This document shows positions 1 to 9,700 of a stretch of 64,000 nucleotides of DNA, in pieces. Source of the stretch: CBDFLT01 sp965249225 (GTDB lineage: Bacteria > Chloroflexota > Dehalococcoidia > Lucifugimonadales > G963668185); contig CBDFLT010000008.1 in the NCBI GenBank assembly GCA_965249225.1, positions 241,887-305,886 on the forward strand, in the 5' to 3' direction. The translations under genes were made by a program, and so were the position numbers. Each line of letters begins with the position of its first letter. Positions within the stretch are counted from its first letter, which is position 1. The notes beneath the pieces were generated by a model that was not told the origin of the DNA, did not search any database, and was given only the letters and a program-made list of their open reading frames with translations.

Positions 1-49
1 CCGGAGTCAGCGTGTGTCCGCTGGCTCACGCATAAGGCCCGTGCAAACG

Positions 50-79
50 GGGCCCATTGGAGCGATCCATGGGCCCTTT
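50..79 (+). terminator. Possible hairpin terminator at window start
   Basis: An 8-bp perfect inverted repeat (50-57 with 69-76, GGGCCCAT/ATGGGCCC) is followed on the plus strand by TTTGTG. It could end an upstream plus-strand gene outside the window or act on both strands after pheA. The T-run is weak, so this is tentative. The rest of 1-137 shows no gene. Confidence 0.35.
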
Positions 80-137
80 GTGTTGGAAGTCAGAGGTAAC
101 TCCAACAAGTCTTACCACAGGCGTGCTGCGTTAAAGC

Positions 138-992
138 TCATCCCGCCTGCGCGCTGGGCGGCAAGGGCTGACTGTACCGCGGATAAGAGCCGAAAACTTT
201 GAACATGGATACCTTGGTCTTGACCAGGTCCATCGCTTCCTGCACGATGCGGTCTTGTCTGTGGCCCTCTAGATCAATCAGGAAAAAGTAGCGCCCCAGG
301 CTCTTCTTGGTTGGGCGAGATTCCACTTTGGCCAGGTTGATCTGTCGGTTGGCGAACTCCCCTAGCGCTCCGAAGAGAATCCCCGGCGCGTCTTCGTCGA
401 AAGAGATGCAGAGAGAGGTCTTGTCGACACCGGTTCTAGGGTGGTCCGTCGTCGCCAGAATGACGAATCGTGTGACGTTGTTTGGGTCGTCTTCGATCCC
501 CTGCGCCAGGATCGCCGTGCCATACAGTTCGGCGGCTCGCTCGTTGGCTACGGCTGCCGCCGCGCCCTGAGTCCTTTGCATCTCGTCCACCGCCGCGGAA
601 GTGCTTAGAGAGGCTACCAACTGGGCCTCGGGGAGGCGTCGGGCCAGGAAAGTCCGGCATTGGGCCAGAGCCTGCGGATGAGAGTAAACAACCTCTATGT
701 CTGCGATGTCGGCCCCTTTGCGGGCAAGCAAGCAGTGCTTGATAGGGAGCACCAGCTCGTTTCTTATAGACAGTCTTGAGTCGTGGATCAGGAGGTCCAA
801 CGTGTCTGTAACCGAACCCTCGAGGCTGTTCTCTATCGGCACCACGGCCTCGTCGGCACGCCCATTGTCTACCGCTGCTGCTGCGTCGGAGACCGAAGTA
901 AACGGCACCAAATCAGCTTTGCCGTCGAACCGTGAGGCCGCCTGTTCGGTGAACGTACCGTGGGGCCCTAAGAACGCCAGACGTTTTGTCAT
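138..992 (-). CDS. pheA: Prephenate dehydratase (PDT + ACT domains)
   Basis: Converts prephenate to phenylpyruvate in phenylalanine synthesis; cytosolic. The 284-residue length is typical of monofunctional bacterial enzymes. The N-terminus reads FLGPHGTFTEQA, the PIENS motif lies near residues 52-56, and the catalytic Thr-Arg-Phe motif (NNVTRFVIL) is at about 174-176. A C-terminal ACT domain (about 190-265) contains the ESRP motif (224-227) linked to phenylalanine feedback inhibition in this family. Its ATG overlaps the stop of the upstream trkA-like gene by 4 bp (ATGA), so translation is probably coupled. That pairing with a K+ regulator is metabolically odd. Confidence 0.95.
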   Translation of the reverse strand: MTKRLAFLGPHGTFTEQAASRFDGKADLVPFTSVSDAAAAVDNGRADEAVVPIENSLEGSVTDTLDLLIHDSRLSIRNELVLPIKHCLLARKGADIADIEVVYSHPQALAQCRTFLARRLPEAQLVASLSTSAAVDEMQRTQGAAAAVANERAAELYGTAILAQGIEDDPNNVTRFVILATTDHPRTGVDKTSLCISFDEDAPGILFGALGEFANRQINLAKVESRPTKKSLGRYFFLIDLEGHRQDRIVQEAMDLVKTKVSMFKVFGSYPRYSQPLPPSAQAG

Positions 993-1669
993 CCAGCCTC
1001 TGCGAATTGCTGGGTGAACAGGTCCACCAGCTCTTCGTGGAATTTGGCGTCGGCTACTGCCAGGATCTCATCTTCTGCTTGGACGAGGGTTTCTTGTGTA
1101 GGGACTGAGGTGGTGCCATCCCTGCCGATCACAAGGGAGATAAGTGCGCCATCGGGCAGATCGATTTCAGAAATCGGTCGCCCGGCCATTCGAGACTCGC
1201 GGGGTATTCTGATCGATACCAGGGTTCTGCCGTTGTTCCCTGGCATAGCCATCAGATGCACTATTCCATCGATCGATAGATGCTCCTGGATCTGATTGAC
1301 CACGAGCTCTGTGACGTTGATGGCCGCCTCGATTCCAAGAAGACCGAACAACCGGGTGTGTTCGGGAAGATTGACAACCGATATGGTCCGCGGTGCGTTG
1401 AAGCGATGCCTTGCGATCTGGCAAGAGAGGATATTGTTTTCGTCGCTGCGGGTGGTGGCAATGAACACGTCGGCTCTGCTGACTCCGGCCTTCGCCTGCA
1501 CGCCTACCTCGGTGCCGTCACCCAAAATCACTACGCTTCCGAGCTCGTCTTCCAGCGCCTCACACCGTGCCGGGTCCATCTCGATGACACCGACCTCATG
1601 ACCGGCTGACACAAGTTGGCCGGCCAGCGACTTTCCGATTTGCCCCGAGCCGACTATTACTATAAACAT
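989..1669 (-). CDS. trkA: TrkA-type K+ channel regulatory subunit (RCK_N + RCK_C)
   Basis: A 226-residue cytosolic regulator of K+ transport. Residues 1-130 form a Rossmann RCK_N domain with a glycine-rich nucleotide loop (IVGSGQIGKSLA) and an acidic residue at the end of strand 2 (VIEMD). About residues 135-220 match RCK_C, a small ligand-binding domain. It sits 7 nt downstream of a second gene that has only RCK_N, so the two together resemble a split TrkA pair. It overlaps pheA by 4 bp. Which transporter it serves is not shown; KtrB is encoded about 2 kb upstream on the same strand. Confidence 0.88.
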   Translation of the reverse strand: MFIVIVGSGQIGKSLAGQLVSAGHEVGVIEMDPARCEALEDELGSVVILGDGTEVGVQAKAGVSRADVFIATTRSDENNILSCQIARHRFNAPRTISVVNLPEHTRLFGLLGIEAAINVTELVVNQIQEHLSIDGIVHLMAMPGNNGRTLVSIRIPRESRMAGRPISEIDLPDGALISLVIGRDGTTSVPTQETLVQAEDEILAVADAKFHEELVDLFTQQFAEAG

Positions 1670-1676
1670 CTAGGGT

Positions 1677-2120
1677 CTATTCGCTAGTAGCCTGAACTAC
1701 CATGTCTCGGGCCAGGGTGGTGCCACTGATCGCGACAAGGCCCAAATCATTGTACATCTTCTGCCTCGCTGGGTCATCCATGCGACAGATTACTTTAGGA
1801 ACTTCGAAGACCTGACTGGCCAGCTGGGCCCCCAGGGCGTTCCGGGCATCCAGGCCGGAGACCGCGATAAAAATAGCAGCATCCTCAATGCCGGCTTTTC
1901 TCAGGTCTCCGCTGAGAGTCCCGTCGCCGATTATGGGGATGATTTGCTGGTCTGAAATACGGCCCTGGGGAAGCACCTCAAATGACGTGGCATGAGGGTC
2001 CAAGATATGTACGGTGTGCCCCAGTTCCGCAAGAGCGACGGCGATCGATGCTCCCAGGTCACCGCAACCCATGATGACTGAGTGCTTATGTTCCGTACCG
2101 GTCTGATTGAGCTGGAGCAT
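1677..2120 (-). CDS. TrkA-N (RCK_N only) protein
   Basis: A 147-residue single RCK_N domain protein. The Rossmann nucleotide loop reads VIMGCGDLGASIA, followed by an acidic position in HILDPH and the typical GDGT turn. No RCK_C follows, so it is half the usual TrkA length. The ATG is preceded by GAGG at 6-nt spacing. It lies immediately upstream of the complete trkA-like gene, and such tandem RCK genes usually make hetero-oligomeric gating rings (family knowledge). There is no sign of truncation: the end is a clean stop just before the next start. Confidence 0.85.
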   Translation of the reverse strand: MLQLNQTGTEHKHSVIMGCGDLGASIAVALAELGHTVHILDPHATSFEVLPQGRISDQQIIPIIGDGTLSGDLRKAGIEDAAIFIAVSGLDARNALGAQLASQVFEVPKVICRMDDPARQKMYNDLGLVAISGTTLARDMVVQATSE

Positions 2121-2330
2121 TGTCGCCTCTGTCGCTCAACAGCGGAGCGCCCTGAAAAGTGAAGTTAGGAGTCAGTGGTAGTGGTGGTCTGGAATCCATT
2201 CAGAGTTCCTAGTTGCCCCTGCGTTAGCACCCAGCCCCCCGAACCGGTTGTTCCCGTCCATCAGCCGCTGGCTGCGTTCGGTCCTGCCGTAGACCGGGCA
2301 CCTCGCCGGCAGAACTCCTTGTGACTGCTT

Positions 2331-2786
2331 CTAGGCTTCGATGCCATTGCCTCGAGAGCTGCTGGAAACCGAGTCGCGCCAGAGTATTACCCTGCACGGC
2401 GCGTGTTTCAAAATGTAGGGAACGGCGCGCCCCAGGTAAAATGAGCCGTACTGCTCCCGGTAGGGCGTCCCGAGAATTATGGCGTCAACCTGCTTGTCCA
2501 CCGCCTCCTGAACGACGGCGTACCCGACCTGGCGCGATTGGAGCAGCTCGGCGTGGGGCTCGCACTTGTACTGCTTAGCCACTTCCTCCATCTGCGTCAG
2601 GACTTCCTCTCCTTTGGCCGTGGCCGGAGCTACCTCGGCGTCTATGGGATGACCTCTCTCCACCTCTATGACGAACAGGATGTACAGCCTCCCTTTAGGT
2701 GGTTTGAGCAGCTCGCAGGCTAACCTAACCGCGTCATCGTCGGCGCTGTTTCCCCTGACCGCAACCAGGGCTGACGACAGTCCCAT
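2331..2786 (-). CDS. UspA-family universal stress protein
   Basis: A 151-residue protein with one Usp alpha/beta domain. The N-terminal strand (ALVAVRGNSADDDAVRLA) and the C-terminal nucleotide loop region (IILGTPYREQYGSFYLGRAV) match the family. ATP-binding Usp proteins carry G-2x-G-9x-G-S/T. Here an Arg follows the last Gly, so nucleotide binding may be weak or altered. GGAG lies about 10 nt before the ATG. It is encoded between K+ regulator genes on the same strand, so a role in ion or stress signalling is plausible, though that is only contextual. Confidence 0.85.
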   Translation of the reverse strand: MGLSSALVAVRGNSADDDAVRLACELLKPPKGRLYILFVIEVERGHPIDAEVAPATAKGEEVLTQMEEVAKQYKCEPHAELLQSRQVGYAVVQEAVDKQVDAIILGTPYREQYGSFYLGRAVPYILKHAPCRVILWRDSVSSSSRGNGIEA

Positions 2787-2956
2787 ATTGGAAATTCTCC
2801 GTTAGGGCGAATAGCCTCCAGATTTATCAGAGAAATATTAGACTTTGTTTAATCAAAATGCAAGCTGGCTTTCTGGGATGCTGTACCGCTCGGGTTCCTC
2901 TCGTGTCGAGAATGGTCCCCGTGCTCGTCGGTCGTGGGGCGTTCCGTGCTGGCGAG

Positions 2957-3613
2957 CTACGCCTCCAGTTTCTCCAGGAGCTCGTCTCGACCCGCGACTA
3001 TGAGCTGGTCTCCTGACTGAACCCGATCGTCGGTATCTGGGTTAAGGGTGATATCCTTGCCCCTCTTGATGGCCAGCACCGCGAGGCCGTAACGGTCTCG
3101 CGGACTCGAAAATCCAACCTCTTTGAGGCTCATGTTTACGAACCGGGCGGGTGCTCGCATCTTGCTGATCCCAAAGTTGCCCGCCACCTCCAGGTACTCC
3201 TGTACGTCGGGGTTGAACAGGTTGTGTGCCAGGCGTACCCCCATTTCCGTCTCCGCGTGAATTACTTTGTCTATGCCAATGAGCTCCAGCGTATTGGCAT
3301 GAAGCTCGTTGTAGGCCCTTGAGACCACATAAGGGAGCCCCAGGGTCTTGAGCAGCACCGAGGCCATTATGCTGGAAACGAGGTCAGAGCCGATGGCCAC
3401 TACCGCGGCATGGTACTCGGCGATTCCCAGCTCCCGGAGGACGGCTTCATTCGTGCCATTGCCGGTGACCGGATAGGTCACCTGCCCCATGATGCTTTGG
3501 ACCCGTTCTTCGTCCACGTCCATGGCCAGAACATCGTGGCCTAAGTTGTATAGGGCCCTTGCCGTGCTTGAGCCGAAGCGGCCGAGTCCTATTACCACCA
3601 CCTGCTTTTTCAT
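2957..3613 (-). CDS. ktrA: KtrA-type K+ uptake regulator
   Basis: The cytosolic gating subunit of a Ktr potassium transporter, 218 residues. The N-terminal RCK_N domain has the loop VIGLGRFGSSTA and an acidic AMDVDEE at the end of strand 2. The C-terminal RCK_C domain covers about 135-215 and ends in the typical GDQLIVAG strand. It follows the KtrB gene by 120 nt on the same strand, the usual ktrB-ktrA pairing. The start is supported by GGGGA upstream. Confidence 0.9.
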   Translation of the reverse strand: MKKQVVVIGLGRFGSSTARALYNLGHDVLAMDVDEERVQSIMGQVTYPVTGNGTNEAVLRELGIAEYHAAVVAIGSDLVSSIMASVLLKTLGLPYVVSRAYNELHANTLELIGIDKVIHAETEMGVRLAHNLFNPDVQEYLEVAGNFGISKMRAPARFVNMSLKEVGFSSPRDRYGLAVLAIKRGKDITLNPDTDDRVQSGDQLIVAGRDELLEKLEA

Positions 3614-3733
3614 CTTCTATTCCCCGAAATAACAGCGTTGTTCATGTGCCCAAAGTTGAATGGGGCATGCGGGGGAAGCCTCGCCTCTCTCCCACCTCGA
3701 AGGGACTGCCTTTCCGACGATACCCTCGTAAAA

Positions 3734-5101
3734 TCACCCTATTGTAACCCGTTCTTGAGCGTACCGGTAGGTGTCCTGATCGCCCCGGGCGATCATTGCT
3801 AGGCCTATTGTCAACGGGCCGATCCTTCCAATAAACATCGTCACTATAAGTATCAGGTGGCCCCAATTGGATAAGTCCGGAGTTAATCCGGTGCTGAGTC
3901 CCACCGTGCCGAAGGCCGACATGCTCTCGAAGAACAGGTCGCTGAAGGGGAATGCATCTTCTGCGAAAGTTAGGAGCAGGGCTACGAAGAACACGAAGGC
4001 CGTGGCTACCGCGCCAATGGTCATTGCGCGCTGCACCTGCGTCTGTGGTATCTCGCGGCCGAAGGCCGAGGCGCGGGTGCTGCCGCGCATTGTGGATAGA
4101 ATGGCTACGAGGACCACTGCGAACGTATTAATCTTGATCCCCCCCGCGACTGATGCCGAAGCCCCGCCGATGAACATGAGACTGGTGAAAAAGAAATTGG
4201 TGTGCTGTTCTGTCTCCCCATAGCTGACCGTGGAGAAGCCCGCGGTTCGGCCGCTGGTCGACTCAAAGAACGATGTCAGCAGCTTGTCCCCTACATGTAG
4301 GGGGCCGAGGGTGTTGGGGTTGTCGTACTCCGAGGCGAGAAAGACAAGTGTGCCGCCAATAATTAGCACGGCCGTAAGGGTCAACACCAGCTTTGTGGTG
4401 AGCGACAGCAGCTTGAACCTGCGAACTCGTATGATGTCTATAATTACCCAGTAGCTAAGCGCTCCTAGGATGATTAGCGCCGCCATAATCCCTAGGGCCG
4501 CCACGTCGGTATTCAGTGCGGATAGGCTTTTGGAATCTTCGAGGACCACGAACCCTGCGTTGTTGAAGCCTGACACCGTGTGGAATACGGCCTGCCAGAC
4601 GGCTTCCGCGGGCGAGTACAAGAAGGAGAACCTGATGAATAGCGCGATGAAGCCGGCTATCTGGATGCCCACTGCCACGAGCACGATCCGCACCGTGATG
4701 CGGACCAGGCCGCCAAGCTGGTTGACACCCAGGCTTTCCCTCACCAGGAGCTGCTGCGAGAGCGTTACCCGCTGACCAACGAGGATAAGCAGGAAGGTCG
4801 CCAGGCTCATAAATCCCAGGCCACCGACGAACATCAAGGCGAGAATGATTACCTGGCCTGTGCGGGTCCAGTAGGTAGCGGTGTCCTGCACCACCAGGCC
4901 GGTAACTGTAACGGCCGAGGTGGCGGTGAAGAGGGCGTCGATGGCCGGGGTCACCCCTCCTGCGTGGTGGGTGAAGGGTAATAGCAACAGCAGGGTGCCC
5001 ACCGTGATCAGGCCGGCGAACGCGAAAACCAGCATCAGCGGAGAGGCGAATATCCTTGATGGCACCCGGCTGGTAGGTAGAGTCAACCGGACGGGGACCA
5101 T
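3734..5101 (-). CDS. ktrB: KtrB/TrkH-family K+ transporter membrane subunit
   Basis: A 455-residue integral membrane K+ translocating subunit with four pseudo-repeats of membrane-pore-membrane units. All four selectivity-filter segments are visible: TVTGL (65-69), FNNAGF (179-184), GRTAGFS (284-290) and GTVGLS (398-403), each with the key glycine. The glycine/serine-rich stretch GGASASVAGGIK (about 312-323) corresponds to the gating loop of the third repeat. The length fits KtrB rather than longer TrkH. A TATAAT-like element (5260-5265, minus) may drive it. Confidence 0.93.
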   Translation of the reverse strand: MVPVRLTLPTSRVPSRIFASPLMLVFAFAGLITVGTLLLLLPFTHHAGGVTPAIDALFTATSAVTVTGLVVQDTATYWTRTGQVIILALMFVGGLGFMSLATFLLILVGQRVTLSQQLLVRESLGVNQLGGLVRITVRIVLVAVGIQIAGFIALFIRFSFLYSPAEAVWQAVFHTVSGFNNAGFVVLEDSKSLSALNTDVAALGIMAALIILGALSYWVIIDIIRVRRFKLLSLTTKLVLTLTAVLIIGGTLVFLASEYDNPNTLGPLHVGDKLLTSFFESTSGRTAGFSTVSYGETEQHTNFFFTSLMFIGGASASVAGGIKINTFAVVLVAILSTMRGSTRASAFGREIPQTQVQRAMTIGAVATAFVFFVALLLTFAEDAFPFSDLFFESMSAFGTVGLSTGLTPDLSNWGHLILIVTMFIGRIGPLTIGLAMIARGDQDTYRYAQERVTIG

Positions 5102-5504
5102 CGCCTCTTCACGAGGGTGGCGGACTACTCTGTCGGCGGGCTTAGGCCTCCAGATTTCTCAAAACCCCTTGGCCGTCCCTCGTCGGACATGAGTAGCCGG
5201 GCCCACGGCCCAGCTACTCCGTCTCTTCATTCCTGACGGTACGGCGCAAAATCCACCTCATTATACATACGCATTACGTGTCGAGTAGAGGCGGGGGTCG
5301 TGATGTTGGACTTTCCGTTCGCATGATTCGCGACCTTTTTGGGAGGCCTCGACCGCGGTTTGTAATAGGGTGGGCTCCTCAGCCATCAACGGACGAGTTT
5401 GCGGCCGCGCCGTTGACGTACATAGGCGGCTTTGCTAGGCTTGCGCCGCAGTGGGTTGCTCTTCAAATGATGGACTTTGAATCTCCGGGCGTAGCCATCA
5501 GCAT
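5102..5504. other. Divergent intergenic region, ktrB / epimerase
   Basis: About 400 bases without a convincing gene, separating two divergent genes, so promoters for both strands are expected. A minus-strand -10-like TATAAT is present at 5260-5265. A small plus-strand open frame at 5278-5508 overlaps the epimerase start, has no family features and is not called. Confidence 0.5.
5260..5265 (-). promoter_or_regulatory. -10-like element for ktrB
   Basis: The minus strand reads TATAAT about 160 nt upstream of the ktrB start. No good -35 is found at 16-18 nt, so this is a tentative promoter. Confidence 0.35.
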
Positions 5505-6467
5505 ATGAAGGTACTGGTCACAGGAGGCGCCGGATTTATCGCCTCCCACATTGTAGACACACTATTGTCCGAGGGTCACAGCGTCTCGGTGGTGGACGAC
5601 TTGTCGACAGGCAGCGCCGAGAACCTGAACCCGGCCGCGCGTCTATACGAGGTGAGCATCACCGACCACGAGGCGCTGGCCGACGTCTTTCATCGTGAAC
5701 GCCCGGACTTGGTGAACCACCATGCGGCCCAGACCGACGTTCGGCGCTCCGTGGCTGACCCAGCCTTCGATGCGCGGGTTAATGTGGTTGGCTCCCTTAA
5801 CCTCCTGCGGCTCTGTGTCGAGTACTCCATTACCAGGATACTGTTCCCATCCTCCTGCGCCGTGTATCCCGAGCCGCGCCACGTTCCGATGGATGAGTCC
5901 CACCCGATCGGGCCTCAGTCGGCCTACGGCGTGGCCAAGTACACCGTAGAGAACTACCTGCGGCTCTACGCCGATGTCCACGGTCTCCGGTACAAGGCGC
6001 TCCGTTACGGCAACGTCTGCGGGCCGAGGCAGAACCCGAAGGGCGAGGCGGGGGTCGTCGCCATCTTCGCCGGCCAGCTTCTGGCTGGCGCTCGGCCCAC
6101 GATATACGGCGACGGCTCCAAGACGCGTGACTACGTAGCCGTGGAAGATATCGTTCGAGCTAACATACTGGCGATGGGGGACACGGGCGACGACGAGGTT
6201 TACAACCTGTCGCGGGGAATCGAGGTGACCGATCTGGAGATATACGAGGCCGTCAGGGAGGCCGTTGGCGTCGATGTCCGTCCGGCGTATGCGCCCCAAC
6301 GCCCCGGCGAGGCCGGCAGGGTGATCTTGGACTGCTCCAAAGTGAAACGGCTTCTCGGATGGGATTCCGCTATCGGGCTGGCCGACGCCGTGAAGCGGAC
6401 CGTCGAGCATATACGCCGACAGGGGCATCATCAGGCGGAGGCAAAGACGAAATCCCGCAGGACCTAG
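5505..6467 (+). CDS. NAD-dependent sugar-nucleotide epimerase/dehydratase (GalE-like SDR)
   Basis: A 320-residue extended short-chain dehydrogenase, probably acting on a UDP-sugar at C4. The NAD-binding loop TGGAGFIASH is at about 7-16. The VVDDLSTGS segment that typically follows strand 2 in UDP-glucose 4-epimerases is present, as is the catalytic Ser-Tyr-Lys triad (SSCAVYP, then YGVAK). The C-terminus is basic and extended (KTKSRR). There is no clear Shine-Dalgarno before the ATG. The exact substrate cannot be read from sequence. It lies next to genes for large surface proteins and could supply sugar for surface polymers (inference). Confidence 0.88.
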   Translation: MKVLVTGGAGFIASHIVDTLLSEGHSVSVVDDLSTGSAENLNPAARLYEVSITDHEALADVFHRERPDLVNHHAAQTDVRRSVADPAFDARVNVVGSLNLLRLCVEYSITRILFPSSCAVYPEPRHVPMDESHPIGPQSAYGVAKYTVENYLRLYADVHGLRYKALRYGNVCGPRQNPKGEAGVVAIFAGQLLAGARPTIYGDGSKTRDYVAVEDIVRANILAMGDTGDDEVYNLSRGIEVTDLEIYEAVREAVGVDVRPAYAPQRPGEAGRVILDCSKVKRLLGWDSAIGLADAVKRTVEHIRRQGHHQAEAKTKSRRT

Positions 6468-6621
6468 CCGCCTTTTGAGCGGAGGTGATTTCTTTCGTGG
6501 ATGCCCTGAGTCAGTAGGGTGGAGCGCTGTAGAACCCGGCCCAGGCGGGCTTTCAGGTTGCATCCCTCACGTTAAAAGAGTGGGAGAGGTGTTGAAGTAG
6601 GTTCTAGAAGCCAATTAGGTA

Positions 6622-6649
6622 TTGACATTTATGAGATGCTTAATATAAC
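6622..6649 (+). promoter_or_regulatory. Sigma70-type promoter for exoprotein module 1
   Basis: TTGACA (6622-6627) and TATAAC (6644-6649) are separated by 16 bp, about 120 nt upstream of the giant exoprotein start at 6770. The rest of 6468-6769 shows no gene. Confidence 0.65.
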
Positions 6650-6769
6650 CTGCCCTTTGGGGCCGGTGGGTCGGCAGTCTCCAAGTGCGTCATTAAGGTC
6701 GTTCATGCTCGGCGAACTTAGCAGCCCATTGGTCCTTCTCATGAGGGGCTGGCCTCAAGGCAGGTGATA

Positions 6770-9700
6770 ATGAGTAAGAAGACTCTATTTTTCTCCGGCA
6801 TTCTGCTACTAACCCTTATCGCAACTTCTCTTCTCCTGAATCGTGGAGTACTGTAGGCCACGATTGACTCAGCCGACATTACCATCTCTATTGATGAAGC
6901 CTCGCTCGTGGACGCCGACGGCGACACCTTCCTCGACGGCGTGCCCCTGGGCGCGGCGGCCGTCTGGAACGCTACCATTCTCATCGGTAGCGGCCCCGAG
7001 GAAATCGAGGAGATCACCTTAGATTTCGCTCCGGCCACCTCTGGCAATGCCTCCCTGCCCAACTTCAAGCTCAAGGCACAGCCTGTCATCAACAGCACGA
7101 CCACGTTCGTTAGCACCTTCGACTCCTCCACCTCGGCGGCATCCGGGTCCGGCAACGGAATCTTGTCCAGCAGGTCCGTAGATGGGGCGGGCCAGGTCAG
7201 GGTCACCGTCGACATCAGCCTGTTCAGCACCTCACCGGCCACCCTGCCTTCCACCCTGCCGGGGGATTTCTCAGGCCAGGACGCCACCACCGCCATCACG
7301 TACAAGATCGAGGTCCTGCCCGACCTCTGTCAGGCCTATCTGCAGACCCCCTGCGCGGTCAACAACAACATCGCGGAGAACTACGACCTTATCTTTAGCG
7401 TCAAGCAGCCCAGCCTGTCTGCCGTGACCACCAGCACGCGGGTGACGATCGTCGAGGTCCCCACGCTCGACCTCAGCGTCACTGTGCCGACGGCCGCCCA
7501 GGGCTTCAACGCCGGTGACCTGGCCGACCTGAACTTCGACGGCCTGGTCCAGGAGATACTGTTCCAGGGCACCGTGAACGACGGCGGCGTGCCACAGGTA
7601 ACCCTAGCAGGTACGCTGGCGGGCGCGGCGCTTATGGGCGGCCCGGATACTAGTGCTCCCACCGGCCCGTTCACTCTAGAGACTTCGGATGAAAGGGATG
7701 CCGTCGTGCTGGCGCCCATCGTCCCTACGGCTGACGAGTGGCAGGCGGCAGGCCTGTGGCACGACACCGACGAGACTCCACCGTTCCTTGTCTTCGCTCC
7801 GTATGTGGATGATCACGGGTTCTACTACGGCCAGGATCCCGACTCGTCTCCCTCCTCGGGCGCCTTCAACTACGACACCCCAGGCCTCCCCAACTCCGGC
7901 GCGCTGATCAGCCCCGAGTTTACGCCGGGTTCCGGCAGCGTACTGAAGTTCTCGACCTGGTGGGACACCGAGTTCTCGACGTTCTTCGACTCGAAGAAGA
8001 TCAAGTACTGCACAGGCACTGTTATCACCGGCATTGGAGACCTGACCTGCACCGATATAGCTCAAATCACAGGTGAAGACCCATCCTTCTTCTTCGACCC
8101 GTTCTTCGACCCATTTGGGGGAGGTGGCAGCGGTTCCGAGCCAGGCAGCACCTTCGACGGGTCTCTCATAGGGTTCCCGGGGTTGACCATGGTATTCGTC
8201 CCCCCATTCTTCGGTGGACCGACCTTCTTTCCGGCGGTGCCGGTGGAGGTTGAGCTGGACCTGATCGACATACTGGGCTCCGGCATCATAGGCGACACCG
8301 ACGCTCACATCGTGTTCGAGTTCGATACCGTCGACTCGATTAGCAACTTCTTCATCGGCTGGTACGTGGACGACGTGCTGGTGGAGGGTGAGGGAACCAT
8401 CGCCGGAGCCGGCTTCGCGGTGGACCCGTTCACCGACCCGACTTGGGAGGGCGTGTTTACCCCAGCCGAGGGCGAGAACAACGTCGAGTTCTTCGCCAAG
8501 CGTACCAAGTACCTAATCCCCGGCGAGGGTTCCGTCAACGACACCCCAACGGCATCCAGCACCATACAGTTCTTCCTGGACACGGTGGTTCCAGCTGATC
8601 CCGTGGTGGACGCCCCGGACCTTCTGAGCCTACAGGTGGCCAACCCCACCACTGCGTTCGTGACCAGCGCCACCACCATCGGGTTGGCGGGCGAGTTTTC
8701 CGATGACCAGCCCGACACCCTGGTCGTGACCAGGCGTACCACGGCGGCCACTAAGCCGATCACCACCGCCATCCTGGACGCCGCGTTCGCCACCTCGTCG
8801 GTCAAATCCGTGTTCACCCTCAAGGACTCGAGCGGCGACTTCGACCCCGTGGGGACGACGTTCACGTCCGGGAGCGCGGGGCCGGCGAGTCTGAGCAATA
8901 CAACGCTGGCCCAGGCCGCAGTGGCCGGTGCCGACACCATCGATGTCGTTTCCGCCGCCGGCCTGACTGTCAACAACGTCGTCGCAATCGACGTGAGGAG
9001 CAAGAAGGAGTACCGGGGTATCTCGTCCATTAGTGGAACTACCCTCACTCTCGATTCGACCCTATCCTCGTCCCACTCCTCCGGGGTGGCGGTGGCTGAG
9101 CGGCAGACCATTAGCGTCGCTGATGCCGGCACGGATTTCGTGGCCAACAAGTTCATCCAGGTCGATGAGGGACCCAGCGCGGAGGTACTCCGGATAGTCT
9201 ATGTGCTGCCGAACACGGGGTCGGATACGCTGGCCCTGGATGGGGCCCTAAGTAAATCTCATGGCTCCAGCACTCCGGTGACGGGCGCCGAGAACTCCAC
9301 CTGGAAGTCTCCCAGCACCCCGGCCCCGGATATCGTGGAAGGCTATAACCAGTTCACAATAGTGTTGGAGGACAAGGGAAATAACTCCGCCACGACCACC
9401 GTCGTGATTCTGCGAGACAATACCGACCCGACCGGGCAGGTCAAGGTGGTAACGATCGTCAGCGACGGCGAGGCGGTAGTTGGAGACGAGTTCTTCCTGA
9501 TAGTGTCGGCCGCCGACAACGAATCGGCGATCTCATCCGTGACCGAAGACGCTACGAGCGCGAACTTGGTGACCATCGACGGCGTGGAGGACATCCTGGT
9601 CGAGATGCACGTCCTGGGTACCGTCAACCCGACGACCACTCACGCAACCCTTATTACGGTCCAATCAGGCACTCCCGTGGGGGAGAATGTCATCTCTGTA

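Noticed and set aside
5278..5508. 76-codon plus-strand frame before the epimerase
   Set aside because: It overlaps the epimerase start, has no ribosome-binding site and no recognisable features.
5643..6563. Long minus-strand open frame (306 codons) opposite the epimerase gene
   Set aside because: It mirrors the codon structure of the clear plus-strand SDR gene and has no family features.
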